From Sporosarcina jiandibaonis (lineage in GTDB: Bacteria > Bacillota > Bacilli > Bacillales_A > Planococcaceae), in assembly GCF_013184495.1 (NCBI RefSeq), contig NZ_JAAOIY010000001.1:620001-684000 (forward strand): DNA of 64,000 nt, given 5' to 3'. This document shows, in pieces, positions 35,216-43,780 of the stretch. Made by a program: the position numbers and the translations under genes. Position 1 is the stretch's first letter; every line of letters starts with the position of its first letter. The notes beneath the pieces were generated by a model. That model did not search any database. It worked only from the letters and a program-made list of their open reading frames with translations, and was not told the origin of the DNA.

Positions 35216-36634
35216 TCAGTCAATTGGAGCCATATGAATCGCCTGTCCAACCAAACCCTCGACCGCTTCAAATAAACCTTCCCCGTAGCTTGGGTGTGCA
35301 TAAGAAGGAAATTTCATATCTTCTTCTTTTGCAGCCATTTCCAGTAATTGCACAAAAGAACTCGACAGTTCGACAGCCCCTTCCCCGATCATATGAATCC
35401 CAAGAACAATACTTGTATTCGTATCCGAGATAACTTTTATAAAGCCCTCCGAATTAGCAGTTATAGCCGCATATCCATTGCTTCGCATGGGGAACTCGCA
35501 TATACGTGCATCTATACCATGTTCTTTTACATCTTGCTCTGTTATGCCTACCGATGCAATTGGCGGAAGCGTGTGAACAATTGTGGGTAAAAAAGTAAGA
35601 TCGACTTCTGGCTTTCCCCCTGAAATAACTTCGACTGCCGCTTTCCCTTGCTTAATCGCTTTCGCAGCAAGTCTGGGGCCTTCCGTTACATCTCCGATTG
35701 CGTAAATGGATTTGATTGATGATTCCATATTCTCATCGACTTTAATGAATCCTTGATCATTCTGATGTATGCCAAAACGTGCAATGCCTGTAGTTTCAAT
35801 ATTCGGCATTCTCTCGCCAGAAACGTACAGATATGAACCGGCGAAAGTCTCTTCCCTATTTTTATCTGATTGAACTGTAAGCGTTATTCCATCTTCCGTT
35901 TCAGCAGTTGACAACAACTTGACTTTATTAATCAAGCTGACTTTTCTTTTCTTGAATAACCGAAGTAATTCTTTATTTATAGATTCATCAAATGGCAACC
36001 CACTCTGATTCTCGATGAAAATTGTTACATGGGATCCTAATGCTGCAAAACATGAAGCGACTTCCAGAGCGATATAATCATTTCCCATGACGAGTAGATC
36101 GTCGGGGATTTCTGGAAGATTGAAAATTTCATGAGCAAGTAAAATTCTAGTAGAGCGGATCGTCACTTCCAATGGCATAACCGGCGAACTGCCTGTTGCA
36201 ATAATTGTATTTTTACAAGTGAATATATCGAACTGATGACCATTTTCGACACCAATACGATTTTCATCTAAAAATGTCGCTTTTCCATAGATCAATTCTA
36301 TTTTATTTTCTTTGCATAATTTTTCAATGCCAGTCCTTAGCCTTTTAATTATTTTTGTTTTATAAGCGAGAAGTTGGTTAATATTAAATTCCATGTCGAT
36401 TCCGGAAATCCCTAAATCCTGTAAATGCGGTTTTTCCGCTAGTTTACCTGCAGCGTGCGTAAAAACTTTTGAAGGAATGCAGCCTTCATTCAAACAAACG
36501 CCGCCTAATTGCGATTGTTCAATCAAAGTTGCTGACAGTCCGAGTTGCGCTGCCCGAATTGCAGCAGAATAACCACCGGGACCCCCTCCAATAATAACAA
36601 GATCTCGCTCTTGACTGATTTCGCCGACAACCAT
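35216..36634 (-). CDS. dihydrolipoyl dehydrogenase (E3)
   Basis: A 472-residue flavoprotein that reoxidises lipoyl groups of the E2 subunit with NAD+. FAD motif GGGPGGYSAA (17-26), redox pair GGVCLNEGCIPSK (C47/C52 region), the second Rossmann motif and the C-terminal HAHPSYGE-like ASYAHPSYGEGLFEA active base are present. It is the last gene of the operon, after E1alpha, E1beta and E2, in pdhABCD order; in the bkd operon of bacilli lpdV is first. The complex probably uses a 2-oxoacid from the adjacent phenylalanine dehydrogenase. Confidence 0.92.
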   Translation of the reverse strand: MVVGEISQERDLVIIGGGPGGYSAAIRAAQLGLSATLIEQSQLGGVCLNEGCIPSKVFTHAAGKLAEKPHLQDLGISGIDMEFNINQLLAYKTKIIKRLRTGIEKLCKENKIELIYGKATFLDENRIGVENGHQFDIFTCKNTIIATGSSPVMPLEVTIRSTRILLAHEIFNLPEIPDDLLVMGNDYIALEVASCFAALGSHVTIFIENQSGLPFDESINKELLRLFKKRKVSLINKVKLLSTAETEDGITLTVQSDKNREETFAGSYLYVSGERMPNIETTGIARFGIHQNDQGFIKVDENMESSIKSIYAIGDVTEGPRLAAKAIKQGKAAVEVISGGKPEVDLTFLPTIVHTLPPIASVGITEQDVKEHGIDARICEFPMRSNGYAAITANSEGFIKVISDTNTSIVLGIHMIGEGAVELSSSFVQLLEMAAKEEDMKFPSYAHPSYGEGLFEAVEGLVGQAIHMAPID

Positions 36635-37843
36635 TTAAATCATCTCCAAAAGTAGTTGATATGGATGTTCAATTAGATTTATAAAACGGTTTGTAAAAGA
36701 AACAGCCGTCGAACCATCTGCGACACGATGGTCAAAGGACATGGAAAGCGTCATGATATGTCCGATAACGATTTCATCCTGATCATTTACGATTGGTCGT
36801 TTTTTCGTTTTATGAAACGAGATTAATGCGGTTTCGGGGTAGTTTATGATTGGTGTGGCTCCAGTACTTCCAAGCGGGCCAACATTGCTCATGGAAAACG
36901 TACTATTTTGCATTTCGGCAAGAGATAGCTTTCCCGTGACAGCCTTTTCGGATAACTCGATTAATTCATGATGAATTTCTTTAATAGATTTTTTATCAGC
37001 ATCGTGAATAACAGGAACTAGAAGTCCATTTTTTGTTTCTGTTGCAAATCCGATGTGATAGTTTTTCTTTAGCACTATCCGATTATTTTCTTCATCGAGT
37101 TCAGCATTAAATATTGGAAATTCTTTCAATGAAATCGTCAGTGCTTTAATAAAAAAAGCGGGGACCGAAATTGCATCTCCTGCTTTCTTCATATCCTCAC
37201 GCATTTCAAATAAATTCGTCATGTTTGCTTCATCGAAATGGGTTACATGTGGAATGGTAAAAAGCGATTTCATCATCTTTTTAGCGATTTCTTTGCGGAT
37301 TCCTCTAAACGGAATCTCATCTGGAGTTTCTTCCTTAATTTGTACTCGTTGTTCATCTATATCGTTGACTTCCCGATTCTTTTTAATAAATCGAAGTACA
37401 TCTTCCTCTGTAACTCTGCCAGAAAGATCAGTTGCGGGAACTTCCGCAATATCGATATTGTTATCTCGCGCTAATTTGCGTGTGTAAGGCGCTGCGAGAA
37501 CTCTTTTAAAAGGGTTGGCGATTCGTTCGATGCCTTCGATTCCTTGATCAATTGTTGCTGCAACTGAGTTATTCAAAGTTTTTGTTTCACTAACAAGTTC
37601 ATGATCCCCATCTGATTCTATATAGATCAGACTTGTGCCTACTTGAACAGTTTCACCGGGTTCTACAATGATTTTTCGTACTGTGCCCGCGCAAGGTGAA
37701 GGAAGTTCAGCGGTCATTTTGTCCGTCAACACTTCGACTAGCGGTTGATCGGTACTGACCCGATCCCCGACTTTCACGAGATAATTTACAATCTCTCCTT
37801 CAGTCATGCCTTCACCGATATCATGCAATTTCACTTCTACCAC
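36635..37843 (-). CDS. 2-oxoacid dehydrogenase E2 (acyltransferase)
   Basis: A 402-residue core subunit of a 2-oxoacid dehydrogenase complex. It has one N-terminal lipoyl domain with the modified lysine in VLTDKMTAELPSP (K43), a peripheral-subunit-binding domain (APYTRKLARDNNIDI, about 115-150) and a catalytic domain ending in SFDHRVADGSTAVSF, whose DHR-x3-G carries the catalytic His. The start is GTG behind GGAGGGG. A single lipoyl domain and this length fit the branched-chain (BkdB-like) type, not the larger pyruvate E2. Confidence 0.92.
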   Translation of the reverse strand: MVEVKLHDIGEGMTEGEIVNYLVKVGDRVSTDQPLVEVLTDKMTAELPSPCAGTVRKIIVEPGETVQVGTSLIYIESDGDHELVSETKTLNNSVAATIDQGIEGIERIANPFKRVLAAPYTRKLARDNNIDIAEVPATDLSGRVTEEDVLRFIKKNREVNDIDEQRVQIKEETPDEIPFRGIRKEIAKKMMKSLFTIPHVTHFDEANMTNLFEMREDMKKAGDAISVPAFFIKALTISLKEFPIFNAELDEENNRIVLKKNYHIGFATETKNGLLVPVIHDADKKSIKEIHHELIELSEKAVTGKLSLAEMQNSTFSMSNVGPLGSTGATPIINYPETALISFHKTKKRPIVNDQDEIVIGHIMTLSMSFDHRVADGSTAVSFTNRFINLIEHPYQLLLEMI

Positions 37844-37855
37844 ATCATCCCCTCC

Positions 37856-38875
37856 TTAAAAATCCAGTACTCTTTCAATCCCTTCAATTACTCTTGCAAC
37901 TGTAGGCGTATAATGATCTTCTAATGCAAATAGAGGTACGGGAACATCGAAACCCGTCACTCGTTCAATGGGTGCCCGCAAATATAGGAAAGATGTATCA
38001 TTAATGATAGATACAATATCGTTTCCAAGACCCCCTGTCGAATGGGCTTCATGTACAATAACTGCCCTCGTAGTTTTTTGCACGGACTCGGCAATAATTT
38101 CGCGGTCTATCGGATAAAGCGTTCGAAGGTCAATAACTTCACAAAGGACCCCTTTTTTCTCCATGTGATCGGCTGCTTTTTCGGCTATAGCAATCATTGC
38201 TCCCCAAGCAATAATTGTTATATCAGTGCCTTCCCTCACTAGTTTTCCTTTACCGATTTCGACAGCATATTTACCAACTGGAACTTCTTCTCGTTGCGCT
38301 CGGTAACTTCTCATATTTTCCAAAACGAGTACAGGGTCGGGATCTTCCATTGCGGCTATCAATAATCCTTTCGCGTCATAAGGCCCTGATGGACAAACGA
38401 CTTTTAAACCCGGCATATGCGTGAAAAGCGCTTCCGTACTATCTGAATGGATATCCGGTGCTCGAATTCCGGCCCCGTATGGCGCACGAATGACCATCGG
38501 CACAGTAAAATGACCCATCGTTCGCATTCTTATCCGAGAAACGTGGGTCATGATTTGCTCATATGCAGGATATATAAAGCCAAGAAATTGTATTTCAGCA
38601 ACAGGTCTAAATCCATTTACGGAAAGTCCGATAGACGTGCCAATAATGCCGGCTTCAGAAAGAGGCGTATCGATTACACGATTGTCCCCGAACACATCAT
38701 AAAGCCCCTCAGTTGCGCGGAAAACCCCGCCGTTTTTACCGATATCTTCCCCCAATAGGATGATGCGTTCATCTTCTTCAAGCATCGTTCTCAAACCGTT
38801 ATTGATAGCTTGAACCATTGTCATTAGCTCAGTCGTTTGTTTCGAATGTGATGATTCTTTAAGTTCCATCGCCAT
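37856..38875 (-). CDS. 2-oxoacid dehydrogenase E1 beta
   Basis: A 339-residue TPP-enzyme beta subunit. It has the conserved EDIGKNGGVFRATEGL, DTPLSEAGIIGTSIGLSVNG and IRAPYGAGIRAPDIHSDS blocks and the C-terminal VTGFDVPVPLFALEDHYTPT. The HSDS position often reads HSQS in pyruvate and branched-chain enzymes; the substitution may bear on substrate choice (inference). GGAGGG precedes the ATG. It follows E1alpha by 2 bp and precedes E2 by 12 bp. Confidence 0.92.
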   Translation of the reverse strand: MAMELKESSHSKQTTELMTMVQAINNGLRTMLEEDERIILLGEDIGKNGGVFRATEGLYDVFGDNRVIDTPLSEAGIIGTSIGLSVNGFRPVAEIQFLGFIYPAYEQIMTHVSRIRMRTMGHFTVPMVIRAPYGAGIRAPDIHSDSTEALFTHMPGLKVVCPSGPYDAKGLLIAAMEDPDPVLVLENMRSYRAQREEVPVGKYAVEIGKGKLVREGTDITIIAWGAMIAIAEKAADHMEKKGVLCEVIDLRTLYPIDREIIAESVQKTTRAVIVHEAHSTGGLGNDIVSIINDTSFLYLRAPIERVTGFDVPVPLFALEDHYTPTVARVIEGIERVLDF

Positions 38876-38877
38876 TT

Positions 38878-39933
38878 TTACACCCTCCTCAAATGTGCTA
38901 GATATATGTCTTTTTGTTCAATGAGTTGAGTCGGCATGTTCTCAAAAACATTGTTAAAAAGATCTCGCACTTCTGCGGCCGGGAAGCTTTCCATCGCTTC
39001 CACCGCTGCTTCAATTTCAAGATCTGTTTTTTCTCTAATACCCGAAGCCCATTCATCGTCCCAGTAGCCATAATTTTTCATGAACATTTCCAGACGATCA
39101 ATCGGGTCCACAAAATCCTTTCCCTCATCATCAGAACGATATTTCGTCGGGTCATCGGCCGTCGTATGTGCTCCTGTCCGCCAAGTAACTGCCTCGATCA
39201 AAGTAGGACCTTTGCCGCTTCTTGCATGTTCAAAAGCTTTTTTCGTTTCAAAATAAACAGCAAAACAATCATTGCCGTCAATACGAACTCCGGGAATTCC
39301 ATATGCAATAGACTTTTGCGCAATTGTTGCAGAATTCATCTGCCGATCAAGCGGTACCGAAATTGCATAACCGTTATTTTGATTAAAAAAGACTACGGGG
39401 ACTTTAAATACGCTGGCAAAATTCAATCCTTCATGGAAGTCTCCTTCCGAAGTTGCACCATCTCCGAAATAGGTTATTGCGCTATTGGTTGTGCCTTTCA
39501 TTTTTTCTGCCCAAGCCGCGCCAACTGCATGCGGAATCTGAGTTGCAATCGGTACCGCCGGCGGAAAAATATTTTTGCCTTCCGGTGGCACACACCCTTC
39601 AACCCGTCCATTCCAATATAAATAAGTTCTAACCATATCCGCACCGAATGTTAATGTCGCTCCATGATCCCGGTAAGTCGGAAATATCCAATCAGCGGAT
39701 TCGAGTGCTAAAGCGCTTCCAACCTGTGAAGCTTCTTGTCCCTCGAACGGCGCATAAGTTCCAAGGCGGCCTTGACGCTGTAAATTAATTGCTTTTCTAT
39801 CAAATGTCCGTACTCGAACCATATGATAATAGAATTCCTTTGCCAGTTTTTCGCTTATCTGACTCTCATAAGATGAATCGAGTAAAAAACCTTCATTATC
39901 GATTATTCTTTTTATTGGATAATCTTGTTCCAT
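38878..39933 (-). CDS. 2-oxoacid dehydrogenase E1 alpha
   Basis: A 351-residue TPP-binding E1 alpha subunit. The TPP/Mg motif is GDGATSEGDFHEGLNFA...NNGYAI (about 165-195), and the phosphorylation-loop-like segment TWRTGAHTTADDPTKYR is present. The N-terminal part (LQRQGRLGTYAPFEGQEASQ and DWIFPTYRDHG) is closer to the pyruvate-dehydrogenase PdhA pattern than to BkdAA as I remember them. With a phenylalanine dehydrogenase 21 bp upstream and a phenylacetyl-CoA pathway alongside, the likely substrate is phenylpyruvate (inference). Confidence 0.92.
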   Translation of the reverse strand: MEQDYPIKRIIDNEGFLLDSSYESQISEKLAKEFYYHMVRVRTFDRKAINLQRQGRLGTYAPFEGQEASQVGSALALESADWIFPTYRDHGATLTFGADMVRTYLYWNGRVEGCVPPEGKNIFPPAVPIATQIPHAVGAAWAEKMKGTTNSAITYFGDGATSEGDFHEGLNFASVFKVPVVFFNQNNGYAISVPLDRQMNSATIAQKSIAYGIPGVRIDGNDCFAVYFETKKAFEHARSGKGPTLIEAVTWRTGAHTTADDPTKYRSDDEGKDFVDPIDRLEMFMKNYGYWDDEWASGIREKTDLEIEAAVEAMESFPAAEVRDLFNNVFENMPTQLIEQKDIYLAHLRRV

Positions 39934-39954
39934 GCTAAATCCCTCCTAACACAA

Positions 39955-41097
39955 TCATTTGCGGATTGCCCATTTGGGTTTCACTGTAGGCGTGTAAAAA
40001 CCGTTACGTTTACTTCTGGATGCCATCCGCTTCTCACACATTCTATTCGCTGATTCCATTGTGCATACTCCATCAGCTTCAGCCAGTTTGTATACTTCTA
40101 GAATCGCATCATAGATATGCTTTGTTTTCGCCAGCACCCGCTCATGATTTACACCGTATAGTTCATCGGCCACTTGGATTAATCCACCGGAATTAATAAT
40201 ATAATCCGGAGCATATAAAATGCCCTTTTCCTGAAGTTTCTTTCCATGACTTTCATGCAGAAGCTGGTTATTTGCAGACCCTGCGATTGCTTTTACTTTG
40301 AATTGATTGATCGTATTGTCATTAATGACTCCGCCAAATGCGCAAGGGACAAAAACATCCGCTTCTTGCGAGTAAATATCTTCACTCGCGACAATTTTCA
40401 CAGTGCCGGGTGTAGAACTTTCAAGTTTTTCAATTGCCCGTATACTTTCTTCGTTAATATCCGTTACATATAGATTAGCCCCGGCTTCAAGCAGTGCTTT
40501 TGCAACTTTGAACCCTACTTTCCCCAAACCTTGTACGGCGTACGATACCCCGCCGAGATCATCTTTTCCAAACAGCACTTTATTCGTAGCTTTTATGCCA
40601 TATAAAACTCCTTCTGCCGTCGGGATTGAGGAGTCGCCACCGCCTCCATAGGCCTCCGGTACGCCAACAATGCAATTTGTCTCTTTCAATGCATGTATGA
40701 AATCATCCATCGTCGTCCCCATATCGGTGCCGGTGTAAAATCTGCCACCAAGTGAATCGACGAATTGACCAAATGCGCGGAATAGTTCAGGACTTTTATC
40801 AGTTTTGGGATTCCCGATAATGACCGCTTTCCCCCCGCCGAAATCCACATCCGCTGCCGCACATTTATAACTCATGCCTTTTGACAACCGCAATGCATCT
40901 TCTAAAGCCTCGTCAACACTTTCATACGGCTGCATTCGACAGCCCCCCAAGGCCGGTCCCAGTGTGGTATTATGGATGGCAATAATCGCCCGCAAACCTG
41001 TAGACGGATCATTGCAGAATAATACCTGTTCATGTTCAGCCATTCGATCAAATAAATTAAGCTTATTTACCGTAGATGTTTCTTCTGCAAACTTCAT
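39955..41097 (-). CDS. pdh: phenylalanine dehydrogenase
   Basis: NAD+-dependent oxidative deamination of L-phenylalanine to phenylpyruvate. The 380-residue protein matches the Lysinibacillus/Sporosarcina enzyme as I recall it through long blocks: SEHEQV-like [39 protein letters not shown], the substrate lysines in [38 protein letters not shown], Rossmann motif GLGKVG and AGSANNQL. Length and the C-terminal VKPKWAIRK separate it from leucine dehydrogenase (about 364). It heads the 2-oxoacid dehydrogenase operon, which links Phe deamination to oxidative decarboxylation. Confidence 0.9.
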   Translation of the reverse strand: MKFAEETSTVNKLNLFDRMAEHEQVLFCNDPSTGLRAIIAIHNTTLGPALGGCRMQPYESVDEALEDALRLSKGMSYKCAAADVDFGGGKAVIIGNPKTDKSPELFRAFGQFVDSLGGRFYTGTDMGTTMDDFIHALKETNCIVGVPEAYGGGGDSSIPTAEGVLYGIKATNKVLFGKDDLGGVSYAVQGLGKVGFKVAKALLEAGANLYVTDINEESIRAIEKLESSTPGTVKIVASEDIYSQEADVFVPCAFGGVINDNTINQFKVKAIAGSANNQLLHESHGKKLQEKGILYAPDYIINSGGLIQVADELYGVNHERVLAKTKHIYDAILEVYKLAEADGVCTMESANRMCEKRMASRSKRNGFYTPTVKPKWAIRK

Positions 41098-41143
41098 TTA
41101 ACAAGCCCCCTCGAAATTTGCATCTCCTTAACAAATTTTTTTC

Positions 41144-41539
41144 TTAAGGTGACACAGCTTTAAGCATGTTGCTAATAGTTTCTTTAGGTAAGATAACTTG
41201 TTTTACTTTTCCCTTCCCGATTAACCCCAAATTGCTATGAGCGTCTATTTCTGTCAGGACCATATTGTCATGCAACTCTGTAATAGTTGCTGTCAAAGTC
41301 ACCTCCGAGCCGTATAGGGAAGGCGAAATATGTTTCACCTCCACTGACGCTCCCATCCCTTCTTCATGACTTTCTAAATAAGGGAGAATAATTTTCCGAG
41401 AAACCCATTCCATATGGTACGTCATCGCAACAGTCGAATAAACAGGGTGTATGACTTCACCTTCAAAAGCAGCAAACATATCTTTTGTTACGATAATTTT
41501 CAACGTCTCTTCCATGCCTACTTCCATACCGGGTTTCAT
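41144..41539 (-). CDS. FlK-like hotdog thioesterase
   Basis: A 131-residue hotdog-fold protein of the fluoroacetyl-CoA thioesterase (FlK) family. The catalytic Thr/Glu/His set is visible as YSTVAM (Thr about 38), MEWVSR (Glu about 44) and VEVKHISPSLYG (His about 70). It is the first gene of the Phe dehydrogenase operon (46 bp upstream of pdh, AAGGGGTG before ATG). A housekeeping role in clearing dead-end aryl-CoA esters, like PaaI/PaaY in other paa clusters, is a reasonable inference. Confidence 0.82.
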   Translation of the reverse strand: MKPGMEVGMEETLKIIVTKDMFAAFEGEVIHPVYSTVAMTYHMEWVSRKIILPYLESHEEGMGASVEVKHISPSLYGSEVTLTATITELHDNMVLTEIDAHSNLGLIGKGKVKQVILPKETISNMLKAVSP

Positions 41540-41660
41540 CCATTCACCCCTTGCGCAGATGATTTTGATGAGTAACTTGACGCCTATCTAAAATATATGA
41601 TTCTAATCCTCCTTCATGTATCATTTGAAATCTACAAATCTCTTACCATCGTATAACAAT

Positions 41661-41678
41661 AATATAACGTAATCTTAC
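41661..41678. promoter_or_regulatory. candidate PaaX operator, phenylalanine operon
   Basis: AATATAACGTAATCTTAC, about 120-140 bp upstream of the thioesterase/pdh operon start. It shares an AACGTWA core with sites before paaX (42701) and paaA (49883). Confidence 0.42.
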
Positions 41679-41753
41679 CAATTTGTAATATGTTAGTCAA
41701 TGAATAATTAGAAAACTCCGTGTTTTTGGAAATGAAAGTTATTAAATTATTGT

Positions 41754-41783
41754 ATAAAAAAACTGGGATATAATTGCCCAGTT
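41754..41783 (-). terminator. terminator of paaX
   Basis: AACTGGG / CCCAGTT with a 9-nt loop followed by T7 on the minus strand, 10 bp after the paaX stop codon. Confidence 0.88.
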
Positions 41784-41793
41784 AATCTCATTA

Positions 41794-42672
41794 TTAATCA
41801 ATAATTAGCGGATGATCGTCCACGTCATATAATTCATCTTTTTCCCGAATATCATTATCTTCTCGAAAAACTTTTTCAAAAAAACGGCTTGCAGGTTGTG
41901 CGAGCAATTTATAATATTTTTCAAATAATCGCGCGGCATCATTGCCGCTCCATACTTCCGGTAAAAGTTCTTTTGGAAGGCCAGGATCGAAAAAGAGAAA
42001 TTTACGGTATTCATGTACAAGCTTCGTCCGTTCAACAAAGCACTGGGCGTCCGTCATTAAATTTCTATCCATTAGTGCTTGATGCTCTTTAAACTTTTCG
42101 CTATACGTTGAAATGAATTGTTGGTGCTTTTCTGCGATTTCCTGAAGTGGCCAACCTTTTTCAACGAGGGTTCGGTTATCTTCAGGTCCTTGGTATTCCG
42201 CTACGAAAAAATCTACATAAGCTTTAATATCATAGTTTTCAATGAGCAAATGTACTTCCTTCTCAAGGTTATTCGGTGAAACCCAGCACCCGTTCGCGAT
42301 ACTTCCAAAACCGCTCCAGATCAGTTCTTTTCTAAGTTCATCGCGAATCCATCTTTTTTCTTCAGGAATCGTGTACATGAGCATGCGCCATTTTCCATCC
42401 CATTTTTTGGGGGTTAATTCGAAAATTCGAATGGCTGCTTCTTCAATCCTGGCTTCGCCGCGCTGCGTCAAATAATAATAGCTTTTATTTCCTATTTTCT
42501 CGGATTGAAGCCAACCTTGCTTCATTATTCTTGAAACAGCTACGCGTACGGATTGTTCATTATGACCAAATTCCTTAAGCAGACGTATTAAGCTGCCAAT
42601 CCAAATCTTATTTCCATAATGCCGGATATAATCCCCGTAAATCGTAAAAATCATCGATCGTGTATTCGTCAA
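41794..42672 (-). CDS. paaX: PaaX-family transcriptional repressor
   Basis: A 292-residue regulator that in characterised systems represses paa genes until phenylacetyl-CoA binds. The N-terminal winged helix spans about 5-75 (FGHNEQSVRVAVSRIMKQGW recognition region), followed by the PaaX effector domain with KWRMLMYTIPEEKRWIRDEL and GSIANGCWVSPNNLEKEV. The start is TTG; an ATG at codon 7 is an alternative. It lies between the phenylalanine operon and the paa operon with its own terminator, and an AACGT site is just upstream, so it is probably autoregulated. Confidence 0.92.
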   Translation of the reverse strand: MTNTRSMIFTIYGDYIRHYGNKIWIGSLIRLLKEFGHNEQSVRVAVSRIMKQGWLQSEKIGNKSYYYLTQRGEARIEEAAIRIFELTPKKWDGKWRMLMYTIPEEKRWIRDELRKELIWSGFGSIANGCWVSPNNLEKEVHLLIENYDIKAYVDFFVAEYQGPEDNRTLVEKGWPLQEIAEKHQQFISTYSEKFKEHQALMDRNLMTDAQCFVERTKLVHEYRKFLFFDPGLPKELLPEVWSGNDAARLFEKYYKLLAQPASRFFEKVFREDNDIREKDELYDVDDHPLIID

Positions 42673-42698
42673 GTTAGTTCACTCTTTCTAGTTTCCAT

Positions 42699-42715
42699 TC
42701 AACGTAAGTATAGCA
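42699..42715. promoter_or_regulatory. candidate PaaX operator, paaX promoter
   Basis: TCAACGTAAGTATAGCA, 27-43 bp upstream of the paaX TTG; 10 of 11 positions from AACGT to TATA match the element before paaA. Confidence 0.42.
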
Positions 42716-42738
42716 GTCTACGGTGATTTTTCATTAAT

Positions 42739-43587
42739 TTATGTGTAATCATAGACGCCTTTTCCGCTTTTTCTTCCCATTCGTCCTGCATGAACATATT
42801 GCTCCAAAAGAGGCGCTGGCCGATACTTCTCACCGAGTTTCTCATGTAAATAGTTCAAGTTATTCAATCGAGTATCCAGTCCGACTAAATCTGCAAGTTC
42901 AAACGGTCCCATCGGATAATTCAGTCCCAATTTAATGGCTTTGTCAATTTCTTCAGGAGTACCGAGGCCTTCTTGCAGCATGTAAAATGCTTCATTGCCA
43001 ACAAGGGCACTAATTCGACTTGTGATAAAACCTGGAAACTCTTTGATGACAACCGTTTCTTTCCCCATTTTCTCCGCAACTTCTTTAATCATTTGTACAG
43101 TGTTTTCGCTCGTTTCCAATCCTCGAACAATCTCGACTAATGGCATTTTATGTACAGGATTGAAAAAGTGCATCGCGATTGTCTTTTCTGGCCGGTTAGC
43201 AAAAGAAGCGATTTCAGTCGGGCTCATTGTCGATGTATTTGTTGCGAAATAACAATGTCCTGGTGCATGTTTTTCAATCATTTCAAACACTTGTTTTTTT
43301 ATCTTTGCATTCTCGGGAACAGCTTCGATAATAAGTTCCGCCGAACCTGCTGCTTTTGCCAAATCATGTTCATAATGCATGTTTTGTTGAGCATTTTCGG
43401 CAGCTTCGGGCGTTATCTTCCCATACGATATGCCTTTATCTAACATCATGGCAATATCCTGTTTCGCGTTTTTCAGTGCAACTTCATTGATATCCACCAT
43501 AGTCATAGAGTACCCAGCAAGTGCACCGACATAGGCAATACCTTTTCCCATCACACCGGAACCGACAACAACAATGTGGTTGATCAT
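42739..43587 (-). CDS. paaH: 3-hydroxyacyl-CoA dehydrogenase PaaH
   Basis: NAD-dependent 3-hydroxyacyl-CoA dehydrogenase of 282 residues. It has the Rossmann motif GSGVMGKGIAYVGALAG, the catalytic His in MHFFNPVHKMPLVEIVRG and the C-terminal domain ending in YPMGPFELADLVGLD. In the paa pathway it oxidises 3-hydroxyadipyl-CoA to 3-oxoadipyl-CoA, the step before thiolysis. It is the last metabolic gene of the paa run, after the aldehyde dehydrogenase and the 25-bp repeat array. AAGGAGG precedes the ATG. Confidence 0.88.
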   Translation of the reverse strand: MINHIVVVGSGVMGKGIAYVGALAGYSMTMVDINEVALKNAKQDIAMMLDKGISYGKITPEAAENAQQNMHYEHDLAKAAGSAELIIEAVPENAKIKKQVFEMIEKHAPGHCYFATNTSTMSPTEIASFANRPEKTIAMHFFNPVHKMPLVEIVRGLETSENTVQMIKEVAEKMGKETVVIKEFPGFITSRISALVGNEAFYMLQEGLGTPEEIDKAIKLGLNYPMGPFELADLVGLDTRLNNLNYLHEKLGEKYRPAPLLEQYVHAGRMGRKSGKGVYDYT

Positions 43588-43617
43588 GAAGCATCCTCCT
43601 TATAGTTTGAAAGAATT

Positions 43618-43646
43618 CGGACAGGAAAAATAGAAGTTCCCTGTCC
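43618..43646 (-). terminator. hairpin between the aldehyde dehydrogenase gene and paaH
   Basis: GGACAGG / CCTGTCC 7-bp stem around a 15-nt loop, between the 25-bp repeat array and paaH. Its minus-strand tail is not T-rich, so it may attenuate rather than end transcription. Confidence 0.4.
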
Positions 43647-43655
43647 GCGATTCAA

Positions 43656-43780
43656 GAAATTAAATCCCCGCAGGATTTAATAAATTAGTTTCCCGTAGGA
43701 TTTAACAAGTTAAATTCATGCAGAATTTAACAAGATAAATCCCCGTAGGATTTAACCTATTAAATTCCGAATGGATTTAT
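43656..43780. repeat. five tandem 25-bp hairpin units overlapping a stop codon
   Basis: Units at 43656, 43681, 43706, 43731 and 43756, each exactly 25 bp, with the plan TTAAATCC-CCGCA-GGATTTAA plus a short spacer. Units 1 and 3 have perfect 8-bp stems; unit 3 changes both arms together (TTAAATTC / GAATTTAA), a compensatory pair. The fifth unit overlaps the last codons and TAA of the aldehyde dehydrogenase gene. No coding role is seen in the other units. Confidence 0.9.

Noticed and set aside
39955-41097. Leucine dehydrogenase (bcd), suggested by the neighbouring bkd-like operon
   Set aside because: Length 380, the [12 protein letters not shown] and VKPKW blocks and overall match fit phenylalanine dehydrogenase; ptb and buk of the bkd operon are absent.
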